In this document: positions 36,132 through 44,270 of the stretch, piece by piece
Numbering within the stretch: the stretch's first letter is position 1
Layout of the letters: every line of letters starts with the position of its first letter
DNA from: Pseudomonadota bacterium
GTDB taxonomy: Bacteria; Pseudomonadota; Gammaproteobacteria; Burkholderiales; Chitinibacteraceae
DNA: 52,495 nucleotides
Reading direction: 5' to 3'
NCBI GenBank assembly: GCA_018261735.1
Contig: JAGTRM010000029.1
Coordinates: 1 to 52,495 of the forward strand
Notes under the pieces: generated by a model
Seen by the model: the letters and a program-made list of their open reading frames with translations, nothing else
Databases searched by the model: none
Told to the model about the DNA's origin: nothing
Position numbers and translations under genes: made by a program

Positions 36132-38537
36132 ATGTCCATGTCACGCAACCCGGTCTTCTCGCTCAAGACCCGGGACAACAACCACCTCACCCTGACCAGC
36201 GCCGAAGGGCACGTTGCCCATGTTTTCGTGCTGGAACAAGACATGATCCGCGTCATGATCTTGCCCAAGGGCGAACTGCGCTTCCCGCGCACCTGGGCGA
36301 TTGCGCCGGGCGCAGAGGATGTCGCCACCGAAGGGCGCGACCGTTTCGATCTCTCCGGCTTTGCGCTGCCCGAGTTCACGCTGGAACAAGGCGCCGACAC
36401 CCTGAGCATCAGCACCGCCAACATCCGCCTGACCATTGCCCTGACCGGCTTCTACTGCCTGTGGAAAACGCAGGTCGACGGCGCCTGGCAGACCGCCGCC
36501 AGCGACCGTTACACCCAGGCCTACAATTTCGCCTGGTGGGATGACAAGGTTTACCACTACCTGAAGCGCGAAGCGGACGAGCAATACTTCGGTCTGGGCG
36601 AACGTGCCGGTGAAACCAACCGCATGGGCCAGAGCTACCGCATGTGCAACGTCGACCCGATGGGTTACAACGCACGCACCACCGATCCGCTCTACAAACA
36701 CATCCCGTTCTACCTGACCCGCAAGGCAAGCAGCAAGGTCACCTTCGGCCTGTTCTACGACACGCTGTCCGACTGCACCTTCAACATGGGCAAGGAACTC
36801 GACAACTACCACGGCCACTACCGTTACTTCGTCGCCGACCACGGCGACCTCGATTACTACTTCATCGCCAGCGGCACCGCGGCCGACATCACCCGCCGCT
36901 ACACCTGGCTGACCGGCCGCCCGGCCTTTACCCCGAAATGGGGCCTGGGCTATTCCGGCTCGACCATGACGTATACCGATGCGCCCAACGCGCAGGAGCG
37001 CATGAACGAATTCATCGACGGCTGCCAGAAGCACGACATCCTGTGCGATTCGTTCCATCTGTCGTCGGGGTATACCTCGATCGGCCCGAAGCGCTACGTG
37101 TTCAACTGGAACCGCGACAAGTTCCCCGATCCGGCCGCCTTCGTGCAGACCTACCTGAAGAATGGCGTGAAACTGTGCGCCAACATCAAGCCCTGCCTGC
37201 TGAAGGATCACCCGCGCTTTGCGGAAGCCAAGGCCGAGGGACTGTTCGTGCACGATGCCGACGGCACGCCGACGCAGGTCCAGTTCTGGGATGAAACCGG
37301 CGCCTATCTTGATTTCACCAATCCCAAAACTTATGGTTGGTGGAAGGCGCGCGTGACCGATGCGCTGCTGGAATACGGCATCGCTTCGACCTGGAACGAC
37401 AACAACGAATTCGAAATCTGGAGCGACAAGCCGCAGATCCACGGTTTCGGTACGCCGCGCCGCGCGTTCGAGGCCAAGCCGCTGCATACGCTGCTGATGA
37501 TCAAGGCTTCGCGCGAAGCGCATCAGGCGCATGCACCGAACCAGCGCCCGTTCCTGATCTCGCGTGCCGGCGCGGCCGGCATGCAACGTTACGTGCAGAC
37601 TTGGTCCGGCGACAACTACACCTCGTGGGAGACGCTGCGCTACAACATCAAGATGGCGATGGGGCTGGCGCTTTCCGGCGTCTCCAATACCGGACACGAT
37701 ATCGGCGGCTTCTCCGGCCCGGCGCCGGAGCCGGAACTCTTCCTGCGCTGGGTGCAGCACGGCATCTTCCTGCCGCGCTTTTCCATCCATTCCTGGAACG
37801 ACGACAAGTCGGTGAACGAGCCGTGGATGTATCCGGAAATCACGCCGCATATCCGCGAATTGATTGCGTTCCGCTACAAGCTGATACCGTATCTGTACGA
37901 CCTGCTCTGGCGCTCGCACAGCCGTTACGAGCCGATGATCCGGCCCACGTTCCATGACTTCCCGGATGACGCGCGCTGCTACGCGGAAAACGACGACATG
38001 CTGCTCGGCGGCAAGCTGCTGGTGGCCTCGGTGGTCGATTCCGGCAAGCGCGACCGCGCGGTCTACCTGCCGCAGGGCGCCAACTGGTACGACTTCTGGA
38101 GCGGCGAGTATTTCGCCGGCGGCCAAACCGTGACCGTGCCGGCGCCGTGGGATTGCCCGCCGCTCCTGGTGCGCGAAGGCTCGGCCATTCCGCTCAACCT
38201 CGCCGAGCAGCACTTCGCCCGGCCGGCCGACGAGCGCGGCTTCGCCGTGTTCCCGCCCAAGGCCGCGGGTGAATTCAGCGATGAATTCTTCGAGGACGAC
38301 GGCGAGAGCGAAGGTTATCGCAGCGGCCAGTACGGCCTGTGGCAGATTGGCGTGAATGCCGATGCCGCGAGCCTTGATATTGCGATCACGCGTGCCGGAG
38401 CTTGCCCGCCAGCCGCAAACGAAATCACCTTGCTGCTGCCACGGCAGGAAACCCGCGCGCTGCGCACGGGCACGGCCAAGGTGCTTGCAGACCGGATCAC
38501 GCCTGACTGGCGCGAGGTTCGTCTCTCCCTGGTGTAA
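36132..38537 (+). CDS. GH31 alpha-glycosidase
   Basis: This is an 801-residue cytosolic enzyme without a signal peptide. The N-terminal beta-sandwich (about 1-240) carries the galactose-mutarotase-like GH31 domain, followed by the catalytic barrel (PKWGLGYSGSTMTY ...) with the nucleophile Asp in ASTWNDNNEFEIW near residue 420 and the acid/base Asp in WSGDNYTSWETLRYN near residue 492. C-terminal beta domains complete it. GH31 enzymes cleave alpha-linked glucose, xylose, galactose or sulfoquinovose. The nucleophile motif is WNDNNE rather than the usual WxDMNEP of starch-type alpha-glucosidases, and I do not see the QQWRW motif of sulfoquinovosidases, so the sugar is open. ATG at 36132 follows GGAGA; 36138 is an alternative. 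Confidence 0.93.
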   Translation: MSMSRNPVFSLKTRDNNHLTLTSAEGHVAHVFVLEQDMIRVMILPKGELRFPRTWAIAPGAEDVATEGRDRFDLSGFALPEFTLEQGADTLSISTANIRLTIALTGFYCLWKTQVDGAWQTAASDRYTQAYNFAWWDDKVYHYLKREADEQYFGLGERAGETNRMGQSYRMCNVDPMGYNARTTDPLYKHIPFYLTRKASSKVTFGLFYDTLSDCTFNMGKELDNYHGHYRYFVADHGDLDYYFIASGTAADITRRYTWLTGRPAFTPKWGLGYSGSTMTYTDAPNAQERMNEFIDGCQKHDILCDSFHLSSGYTSIGPKRYVFNWNRDKFPDPAAFVQTYLKNGVKLCANIKPCLLKDHPRFAEAKAEGLFVHDADGTPTQVQFWDETGAYLDFTNPKTYGWWKARVTDALLEYGIASTWNDNNEFEIWSDKPQIHGFGTPRRAFEAKPLHTLLMIKASREAHQAHAPNQRPFLISRAGAAGMQRYVQTWSGDNYTSWETLRYNIKMAMGLALSGVSNTGHDIGGFSGPAPEPELFLRWVQHGIFLPRFSIHSWNDDKSVNEPWMYPEITPHIRELIAFRYKLIPYLYDLLWRSHSRYEPMIRPTFHDFPDDARCYAENDDMLLGGKLLVASVVDSGKRDRAVYLPQGANWYDFWSGEYFAGGQTVTVPAPWDCPPLLVREGSAIPLNLAEQHFARPADERGFAVFPPKAAGEFSDEFFEDDGESEGYRSGQYGLWQIGVNADAASLDIAITRAGACPPAANEITLLLPRQETRALRTGTAKVLADRITPDWREVRLSLV

Positions 38538-38557
38538 CTGAATCATTAACGTGCGCA

Positions 38558-38577
38558 GGCTCCGCCCTGACGGAGCC
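38558..38577 (+). other. Intercistronic hairpin between GH31 and glycerol dehydrogenase genes
   Basis: GGCTCCG and CGGAGCC form a 7-bp perfect stem with a 6-base loop, 20 bases after the GH31 stop and without a T-run. It may be a message-processing or stabilising element. Confidence 0.5.
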
Positions 38578-38605
38578 CAAGCACATGAACAGAAAGGAAC
38601 AGAGC

Positions 38606-39691
38606 ATGAAAAAAGTAATGATCTCGCCGTCCAAATACGTTCAAGGCGATGGTGAACTGAGCAATCTGGGCGAATACGTGGCCGCTTTCGGCAGCAAGGC
38701 GCTGCTGGTCGCCTCGAAAGACGACGAAGCGCGCGTGCGCGAACAGCTGGGTGAAGCCGTCGAGCGCACTGCGTTCGTGCTGACTTCAGCCGGTTTCAAG
38801 CTGGAATGCAGCTGGGCCGAAATCAAGCGCATCAAGGCGCAGGCCGACGAATCCGGCGCCGACGTGATCATCGGTCTGGGTGGCGGCAAGTCGCTCGATA
38901 CCGCCAAGGCGGTGGCGCACCTGGCCAACAAGCCGGTGATCATCGTGCCGACGATCGCCTCGACCGATGCGCCGTGCAGCGCACTCGCCGTGATCTACAC
39001 CGAAAACGGCGAGTTCGAGGAATATTTCTTCTTCCGCAACAACCCGAATCTGGTGCTGGTCGATACCGGCATCATCGCCCGCGCCCCGGTGCGCTTCCTG
39101 GTGGCCGGCATGGGCGATGCGCTTTCGACCTGGGTCGAAGCCCGCGCCTGCGCCAAGTCGTTCGCCAAGAACGCCTCGCACGGCAACAGCACGCTGGCAG
39201 CCAACGCCATCGCCAAGCTGTGCTACGAAACCCTGTTCGAAGACTCGCTCAAGGCCAAGGCGGCCTGCGAGGCCGGCGTGGTGACCATGGCGCTGGAGAA
39301 CATCGTCGAAGCCAACATCCTGCTCTCGGGGCTCGGGTTCGAAAGCTCGGGCCTTGCCGCCTGCCATTCGATCCACAACGGCCTGACCGTACTGGAAGAA
39401 ACGCACAAGTACTTCCACGGCGAAAAGGTCGCCTTCGGTGTCATCGTCCAGCTCGTGCTGGAAAACGCCCCGCAGGAAGAACTTGATCGCACCATCAAGT
39501 ACTGCCAGTCCGTCGGCCTGCCGACCTGTCTCGCGGATCTTGGCGTGAAGGAAGTTACACCCGAGAAGGTCATGAAGGTGGCCATCGGTGCCACTGCCGA
39601 GGGCGAAACCATCCACAACATGCCGTTCGAAGTCACCGCGCAGATGGTCTGCGGCGCGATCTTCGCCGCCGACAAGCTGGGAGCCCACTGA
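38606..39691 (+). CDS. gldA: Glycerol dehydrogenase (iron/zinc-dependent, GldA type)
   Basis: This is a 361-residue NAD-dependent alcohol dehydrogenase that oxidises glycerol, or a related triol or polyol, to dihydroxyacetone. The nucleotide-binding GGGKSLDTAKAV lies at about residue 90. The metal ligands expected for the family are seen as Asp in GMGDALSTWVEA, His in AACHSIHNGL and His in YFHGEKVAFG. ATG at 38606 follows AAAGGA; ATG at 38585 is in frame but has no ribosome site. The stop shares one base with the dhaK start (TGATG), so both are coupled. Together they convert glycerol to dihydroxyacetone phosphate. Confidence 0.93.
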   Translation: MKKVMISPSKYVQGDGELSNLGEYVAAFGSKALLVASKDDEARVREQLGEAVERTAFVLTSAGFKLECSWAEIKRIKAQADESGADVIIGLGGGKSLDTAKAVAHLANKPVIIVPTIASTDAPCSALAVIYTENGEFEEYFFFRNNPNLVLVDTGIIARAPVRFLVAGMGDALSTWVEARACAKSFAKNASHGNSTLAANAIAKLCYETLFEDSLKAKAACEAGVVTMALENIVEANILLSGLGFESSGLAACHSIHNGLTVLEETHKYFHGEKVAFGVIVQLVLENAPQEELDRTIKYCQSVGLPTCLADLGVKEVTPEKVMKVAIGATAEGETIHNMPFEVTAQMVCGAIFAADKLGAH

Positions 39692-40686
39692 TGAAAAAAC
39701 TGATCAACACGCCCGAAACTCTCGTGGTCGAGATGTGCGAAGGCATGGTCAAGGCGCATCCCGAGCACCTGGCCTTCAATGCCAAGCACAAGATCGTCAC
39801 GCGCAAGCAACCGAACAAGCAGAAGGTTAGCCTGATCTCGGGCGGCGGCAGCGGCCATGAGCCGGCGCATGCGGGCTTCGTCGGCAAGGGCATGCTCGAT
39901 GCCGCGGTATGCGGCGATGTCTTCGCTTCGCCCTCGACCATCCAGGTCTACAACGCGATCCTGCAGACCCAGTCCGAAGCGGGCACGCTCTTGATCGTCA
40001 AGAACTACTCCGGCGACTGCATGAACTTCGATGCCGCCGCCGAAATGGCCGAGGAAGACGACGACATCAAGGTCGCGCGCGTCTACGTCAATGATGACGT
40101 GGCGGTGAAAGACAGCCTCTACACCGTCGGCCGCCGTGGCGTAGCCGGCACGATCCTTGTGCACAAGATCGCCGGCGCCGCAGCCGAAGAAGGGCGCGAT
40201 CTGGCCGGCGTCAAAGCCGTGGCAGAGAAGACGATCGCGAATGTGCGCAGCATGGGCTTCGCGCTGACTTCGTGCACCGTGCCTGCCAAGGGCTCGCCGA
40301 CGTTTACGCTGGCAGACGACGAGATCGAATTCGGCGTGGGCATCCACGGCGAGCCGGGCATTGTGCGCGAAAAACTGACCAGTGCAACCGACCTGGCCTA
40401 CCGCCTGGTCGAAGCCATCTGCGCCGACCTGCCTTTCGTGGCTGGCGACGAAGTGGCATTGCTGGTCAATGGCTTCGGCGGCACGCCGCTGCAGGAACTG
40501 TATCTGTTCAACCTGGCGGTCAGCCATGAACTGGAAGCGCGCGAGCTGAAGATTCATCGCACGCTGGTGGGCAACTACATGACCGCCATCGACATGGCCG
40601 GCGCTTCGGTCACGCTGCTGCGCCTCGATGACGAACTCAAGGCATTGCTGGATGCGCCGGCCGATACCCCGGCACTGAAGGTATAA
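39691..40686 (+). CDS. dhaK: Dihydroxyacetone kinase subunit DhaK
   Basis: This is a 331-residue subunit that binds dihydroxyacetone covalently through a His (GIHGEPG near residue 218). The loop GGGSGHEPAHAGFVG at about residue 50 holds the triose. In E. coli the phosphate comes from DhaL-bound ADP. The gene follows glycerol dehydrogenase with a one-base overlap and precedes dhaL by nine bases. A related kinase for L-erythrulose or another ketose is a possible alternative, since such paralogues use the same fold. Confidence 0.94.
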   Translation: MKKLINTPETLVVEMCEGMVKAHPEHLAFNAKHKIVTRKQPNKQKVSLISGGGSGHEPAHAGFVGKGMLDAAVCGDVFASPSTIQVYNAILQTQSEAGTLLIVKNYSGDCMNFDAAAEMAEEDDDIKVARVYVNDDVAVKDSLYTVGRRGVAGTILVHKIAGAAAEEGRDLAGVKAVAEKTIANVRSMGFALTSCTVPAKGSPTFTLADDEIEFGVGIHGEPGIVREKLTSATDLAYRLVEAICADLPFVAGDEVALLVNGFGGTPLQELYLFNLAVSHELEARELKIHRTLVGNYMTAIDMAGASVTLLRLDDELKALLDAPADTPALKV

Positions 40687-40695
40687 GGAACAAGC

Positions 40696-41322
40696 ATGGA
40701 AACTATTAGCAAAGATCAGGTCATGCACACGGTTGCGGCCATGTGCGACATCATAATCAAGAACGAAGTGCCATTCTGCGAACTCGATTCGGTTGCCGGC
40801 GACGGCGATTTCGGCATGTCGCTCGCCAAGGGCTTCAAGCAGATCCAGGCGCAATGGGCCGAACTGGAAACCGACGATATCGGCGCTTTCCTCAAATCCT
40901 GCGGCATGGTCATCACCGAGCACTGCGGCGGCGCTTCCGGCCCGATCTGGGGGTCGGCCTTCCGCGGCATGGGCAAGAGCGCGCAGGACAAGGCCACGCT
41001 GAACCTGATCGAGCTGGGCGAGATGCTGCAGGCGGCGGTCGATGCGATCCAGAAGCGCGGCGGCGCCAAGCTCGGCGACAAGACCTTGCTTGACGCGCTG
41101 ATCCCGTTGGTTGAATCGATCAAATTGAGCGCTGCGGCCCAGTCTGCTTTGCTCCCGGCATTCCAGGAGGCTGCCAAGGCTGCCGTGGAAGGCGCGGAAA
41201 AGACCAAGCTGATCACGGCCACCAAGGGACGCGCCAGCTACGTGGGCGAGCGCAGTATCAACTTCCCCGACGCGGGTGCGACGGCCATCGGGGTGATTGC
41301 GACTGAGTTGCTAATGCAGTAA
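40696..41322 (+). CDS. dhaL: Dihydroxyacetone kinase subunit DhaL (ADP-binding)
   Basis: This is a 208-residue helical subunit that carries the nucleotide. The Asp cluster that binds the magnesium ions of ADP is visible in VAGDGDFGMSLAKGF near residue 35, together with GGASGPIWGSAFRGM and the late GRASYVGERS and PDAGATAIGV segments. In the phosphotransferase-type system the phosphate comes from DhaM, which is absent from this operon and this window. Either DhaM is elsewhere or this DhaK/DhaL pair uses ATP directly. Confidence 0.94.
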   Translation: METISKDQVMHTVAAMCDIIIKNEVPFCELDSVAGDGDFGMSLAKGFKQIQAQWAELETDDIGAFLKSCGMVITEHCGGASGPIWGSAFRGMGKSAQDKATLNLIELGEMLQAAVDAIQKRGGAKLGDKTLLDALIPLVESIKLSAAAQSALLPAFQEAAKAAVEGAEKTKLITATKGRASYVGERSINFPDAGATAIGVIATELLMQ

Positions 41323-41348
41323 TCGTCGCGATCAAACCGGTGCCCTGA

Positions 41349-41380
41349 AAAAAGGAGCAGACCTTGGTCTGCTCCTTTTT
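41349..41380. terminator. Bidirectional terminator between dhaL and ETF-QO
   Basis: A 15-bp perfect stem AAAAAGGAGCAGACC / GGTCTGCTCCTTTTT with A and T runs on opposite sides can end transcription from both convergent genes. Confidence 0.95.
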
Positions 41381-41400
41381 CTTTTGTTGCACAGGATGGA

Positions 41401-43053
41401 TCACATCCCCGAATAGTTGGGCCCCGATCCGCCCTCCGGCGGGTGCCAGGTGATGTTCTGGCCCGGGTCCTTGATATCGCAGGTCTTGCAGTGCAGGCAG
41501 TTCGCGGCGTTGATCTGCAGGCGCGGGCCTTGCTCGGCCTGCACGATCTCGTACACGCCGGCCGGGCAGTAACGCGTTTCCGGCGCCGCGTAGCGCGGCA
41601 GGTTGTCGCGTACCGGCTGCTGCGGATCGCTCAGCACCAGGTGGCAGGGCTGGTCCTCGTCGTGGATGAGGTTCGCCAGCATCAAGGAATCGCTCAGGGT
41701 AAAACTCAGCTTGCCGTCTGGCTTCGGATAGTCGATGGGTTGGCAGGCGCTGGCCGGCAGCAGGCTCTGGTGATCGGCACGGCGGTGGTGCAGGGTCCAG
41801 GGCAGGCGGACGCCGAAATGCGCGAGCCACAGTTCGGCACCGGTGACGAGCGTGCCGAGCTTCGTGCCCCAGCGCGAGAGCATCGGCTTGGTGTTGCGCA
41901 CCGCATCGAGATCCTGCCAGATCCAGGACGCGCGCAGTGCGGCGGGGTAGCTAGCCAGTACGTCGTTGCTGCGATTCTCGCCGAGCGCGGCATGCGCGGC
42001 TTCGGCGGCGAGCATGCCCGATTTCAGCGCATTGTGGATGCCCTTGATGCGCGGCACGTTGACGAAACCGGCCGCGCAGCCGATCAGCACGCCGCCCGGG
42101 AAAGCGAGTTGCGGCAGCGACTGGATGCCACCCTCGGTGATCGCGCGCGCGCCGTAGGCAATCCGCTTGCCGCCCGCGAGCAGGCCGGCGATCAGCGGGT
42201 GGGTCTTGAAGCGCTGGAATTCCTCGTACGGGTTCAGGTATGGATTGCGGTAATTCAGGTGCACCACGAAGCCGACCGCCACCAGCCCGTCTTCCTGCTG
42301 GTAGACGAACCCGCCACCACCGGTGTCCTCGGTCAGCGGCCAGCCCAGCGTATGCCAGACCGTGCCAGGCTGGTACGGCGCGTCGGGCGCGATCTGCCAC
42401 AGCTCTTTCAGGCCGAGGCCATATTGCTGCGGATCGGCGTTTCGGCGCAGCTCGAAGCGGGTTTCCAGCTCGCGCGTGAGCGAGCCGCGGCTGCCTTCGG
42501 CCACCAGCGTGTACGCGGCTTCGATCTGCACGCCCGGCGCGTGGCCCGCCTTGGGCTGGCCGTGGCGGTCGAGCCCGGCATCGCCGGTGATCACGCCGCG
42601 CAACTTCCCCTGTTCATCAATGACCGGGGCGCTGGCGCTGAAGCCGGCAAAGAGATCGACGCCGAGTGCTTCGGCCTCGCCCGCGAGCCATTCGCAGAGC
42701 TTGCCCAGGCTCATGATGCGGCAACCGTGGTTGTCGAGCAGTGGCGGCATCAGCGCGGTGGGCAAGGACAACGCGCGTTTGCTGCCCAGTTGCCAGAAGC
42801 GCTCGCTGGTGACCGGCGTGCCGGCGGGTGCGCCGCGCGAGAGCCAGTCCGGGATCAGTTCGTCCAGCGCGCGGGTATCGACCACCGCGCCGGAGAGCTG
42901 GTGCGCGCCGAAACTCGCGGCTTTTTCCAGCACGCAGACGCTGGTATTACGCCCGTTCTGGGCATCGAGTTGCTTGATGCGGATCGCCGCGGCCAGCCCG
43001 GCAGGCCCGGCGCCGATGATCAGCACGTCGAATTGCAGTACATCGCGTTCCAT
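41401..43053 (-). CDS. Electron transfer flavoprotein-ubiquinone oxidoreductase (ETF-QO)
   Basis: This is a 550-residue iron-sulfur flavoprotein at the inner membrane that passes electrons from reduced ETF to ubiquinone. The FAD-binding GXGXXG motif lies at the N-terminus (LIIGAGPAGLAAA). The C-terminal ferredoxin-like domain shows the 4Fe-4S cysteines in CLHCKTCDIKDPGQNI and a trailing PEGGSGPNYSGM, as in all ETF-QO proteins. The ATG at 43053 follows AAGGAA. It is on the opposite strand from etfBA and lies just beyond the MITE-like repeat and the LysR gene. Together with etfBA it forms a complete ETF branch of the respiratory chain. Confidence 0.95.
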   Translation of the reverse strand: MERDVLQFDVLIIGAGPAGLAAAIRIKQLDAQNGRNTSVCVLEKAASFGAHQLSGAVVDTRALDELIPDWLSRGAPAGTPVTSERFWQLGSKRALSLPTALMPPLLDNHGCRIMSLGKLCEWLAGEAEALGVDLFAGFSASAPVIDEQGKLRGVITGDAGLDRHGQPKAGHAPGVQIEAAYTLVAEGSRGSLTRELETRFELRRNADPQQYGLGLKELWQIAPDAPYQPGTVWHTLGWPLTEDTGGGGFVYQQEDGLVAVGFVVHLNYRNPYLNPYEEFQRFKTHPLIAGLLAGGKRIAYGARAITEGGIQSLPQLAFPGGVLIGCAAGFVNVPRIKGIHNALKSGMLAAEAAHAALGENRSNDVLASYPAALRASWIWQDLDAVRNTKPMLSRWGTKLGTLVTGAELWLAHFGVRLPWTLHHRRADHQSLLPASACQPIDYPKPDGKLSFTLSDSLMLANLIHDEDQPCHLVLSDPQQPVRDNLPRYAAPETRYCPAGVYEIVQAEQGPRLQINAANCLHCKTCDIKDPGQNITWHPPEGGSGPNYSGM

Positions 43054-43077
43054 GGTGATTCCTTGATGCTTGATTCG

Positions 43078-43220
43078 TTAGAACCTATTCACGATCTGTC
43101 GCGAGAGGTCGTCAGCAGGGTGAAGAGCAGCGCAAAAACCGGAGTGTACGAGTGGTACATGAGGATTTTGAGCAGCGCATGAGCCCTGATCACGACCTCG
43201 CAGCAAGATCGTGTTCTTAG
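43078..43220. mobile_element. MITE-like palindromic repeat (135 bp) flanked by TTAG
   Basis: The element at 43082-43216 has imperfect inverted ends. The left end contains CACGATCTGTCGCGAGAGGT, and the reverse complement of the right end contains CACGATCTTGCTGCGAGGTC. TTAG stands directly outside on both sides, as a target duplication would. Inside is a central hairpin TGTAC-gagtg-GTACA, flanked by CAAAAACC and GGATTTTG arms, and a direct repeat GAGCAGCGCA. It is noncoding. The right TTAG forms part of the LysR stop codon. The YTAR-type target resembles that of some IS5-family elements (established for that family; the link here is inference). Confidence 0.55.
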
Positions 43221-44164
43221 ATGAAGCGGGCTGGGCTGCCATCATCACGGTAAAGGGTGATTTCATCGCTGCGCCCGATATTGGCCACCGCCGCGCGGCA
43301 CAGCGCCAGAAAGCGCTCGATGCCGGGCGACAGGTATTTCTGCCGGTGCCAGACGAAATGAAACTGGCGCCGGAAATCGAGCGTCGGCGTCGGGATTTCC
43401 ACCAGGCTGCCGCGGCGGAAGGCTTCCTTCAGCGCCAGGCGCGAGATGCAGCCCAGCCCCATGCCCGATTCCACCGCACGCTTGATCGCTTCGGTGTGTT
43501 CCAGTTCCAGCCTGATTTGCAACTGCGGCAGGAATTCGCGCATGCCGTAGTCGAAAGTCTGCCGGGTGCCCGAGCCCGGTTCGCGCACGATCCACGGATG
43601 GGCAATGAGCTCGGCCGGGCTGACCTCGGCTTTTCCGGCCAGCGGGTGGTCGGGCGCGGCAAACACGGCCAGCTCGTCGGCAATCCACGGTTCTGTCTGC
43701 AGGTCCGGATGCAGGCAATGCCCTTCGATCAGGCCGAAATCGATCTCGAACTGCGCCACCTGCCGGATGATCGTCGCGGTGTTGTGCACTTCCAGCGAAA
43801 CCTTGCTGGCCGGTTCCCGGCGCAGGAATTCCCCGACCAGCAGCGTGGCGAGATAGTTGCCGATGGTGAGCGTGGCGCCGAAATGCAGGCTGGCCGGCCC
43901 GCCGCCTTGCTTGAGCAGCAGATCGATCTCGCCGGCGCGGTCGATCAGCGCATTGGCGTGCGGCAGCAGCGCGCGGCCGGATTCGCTCAGTTGCAGCCGC
44001 TTGCCCATGCGGTCGAAGAGCAGGGTGTCGTATTGCTTTTCCAGCTCGGCCAGCGCGTTGCTGGTTGCCGATTGCGACAGGGCTAGCTCTTCCGCGGCGC
44101 GCGAAACGCTATTCAGGCGGGCAATCGCGATAAATATTTCCAGCTGGCGCAGGGTGAACTTCAT
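43217..44164 (-). CDS. LysR-family transcriptional regulator
   Basis: This is a 315-residue regulator with an N-terminal winged helix-turn-helix (residues 1-60, LNSVSRAAEELALSQSATSN) and a two-lobed effector domain (GGGPASLHFGATLTIGNYLA, ESGMGLGCISRLALKEAF). It is divergent from etfB by 106 bases and probably controls etfBA and the reductase gene. The inverted repeat at 44186-44205 fits its operator. The last codons are next to the MITE-like repeat; the stop TAA sits in the TTAG border, so the C-terminus may have been trimmed or extended by the insertion. Confidence 0.93.
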   Translation of the reverse strand: MKFTLRQLEIFIAIARLNSVSRAAEELALSQSATSNALAELEKQYDTLLFDRMGKRLQLSESGRALLPHANALIDRAGEIDLLLKQGGGPASLHFGATLTIGNYLATLLVGEFLRREPASKVSLEVHNTATIIRQVAQFEIDFGLIEGHCLHPDLQTEPWIADELAVFAAPDHPLAGKAEVSPAELIAHPWIVREPGSGTRQTFDYGMREFLPQLQIRLELEHTEAIKRAVESGMGLGCISRLALKEAFRRGSLVEIPTPTLDFRRQFHFVWHRQKYLSPGIERFLALCRAAVANIGRSDEITLYRDDGSPARFI

Positions 44165-44185
44165 GAGGCGACTCTTTGTATATCT

Positions 44186-44205
44186 ATTTTATGAATATAT
44201 AAAAT
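44186..44205. promoter_or_regulatory. LysR-type operator in the LysR-etfB divergent region
   Basis: ATTTTAT and ATAAAAT form a perfect 7-bp inverted repeat with a 6-base spacer, containing the T-N11-A form typical for LysR proteins. The region 44165-44230 is very AT-rich. A smaller repeat CACA-N5-TGTG lies just downstream at about 44220-44233. Confidence 0.55.
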
Positions 44206-44270
44206 TAATAAAATCTGTTTCACATATATTGTGCCGCTGAATACACTGCAATGCAAACAGGAGCAGACGC

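Noticed and set aside
36132..38537. GH31 as a sulfoquinovosidase in a sulfoquinovosylglycerol pathway
   Set aside because: It would explain the glycerol genes and an anionic substrate, but the QQWRW motif of sulfoquinovosidases is not seen and no sulfo-sugar catabolic genes are nearby.
36141..38546. An 801-codon open frame on the minus strand opposite GH31
   Set aside because: It mirrors the GH31 gene in a GC-rich codon pattern, has no recognisable domains and no ribosome site, and lies wholly under a clearly homologous gene.
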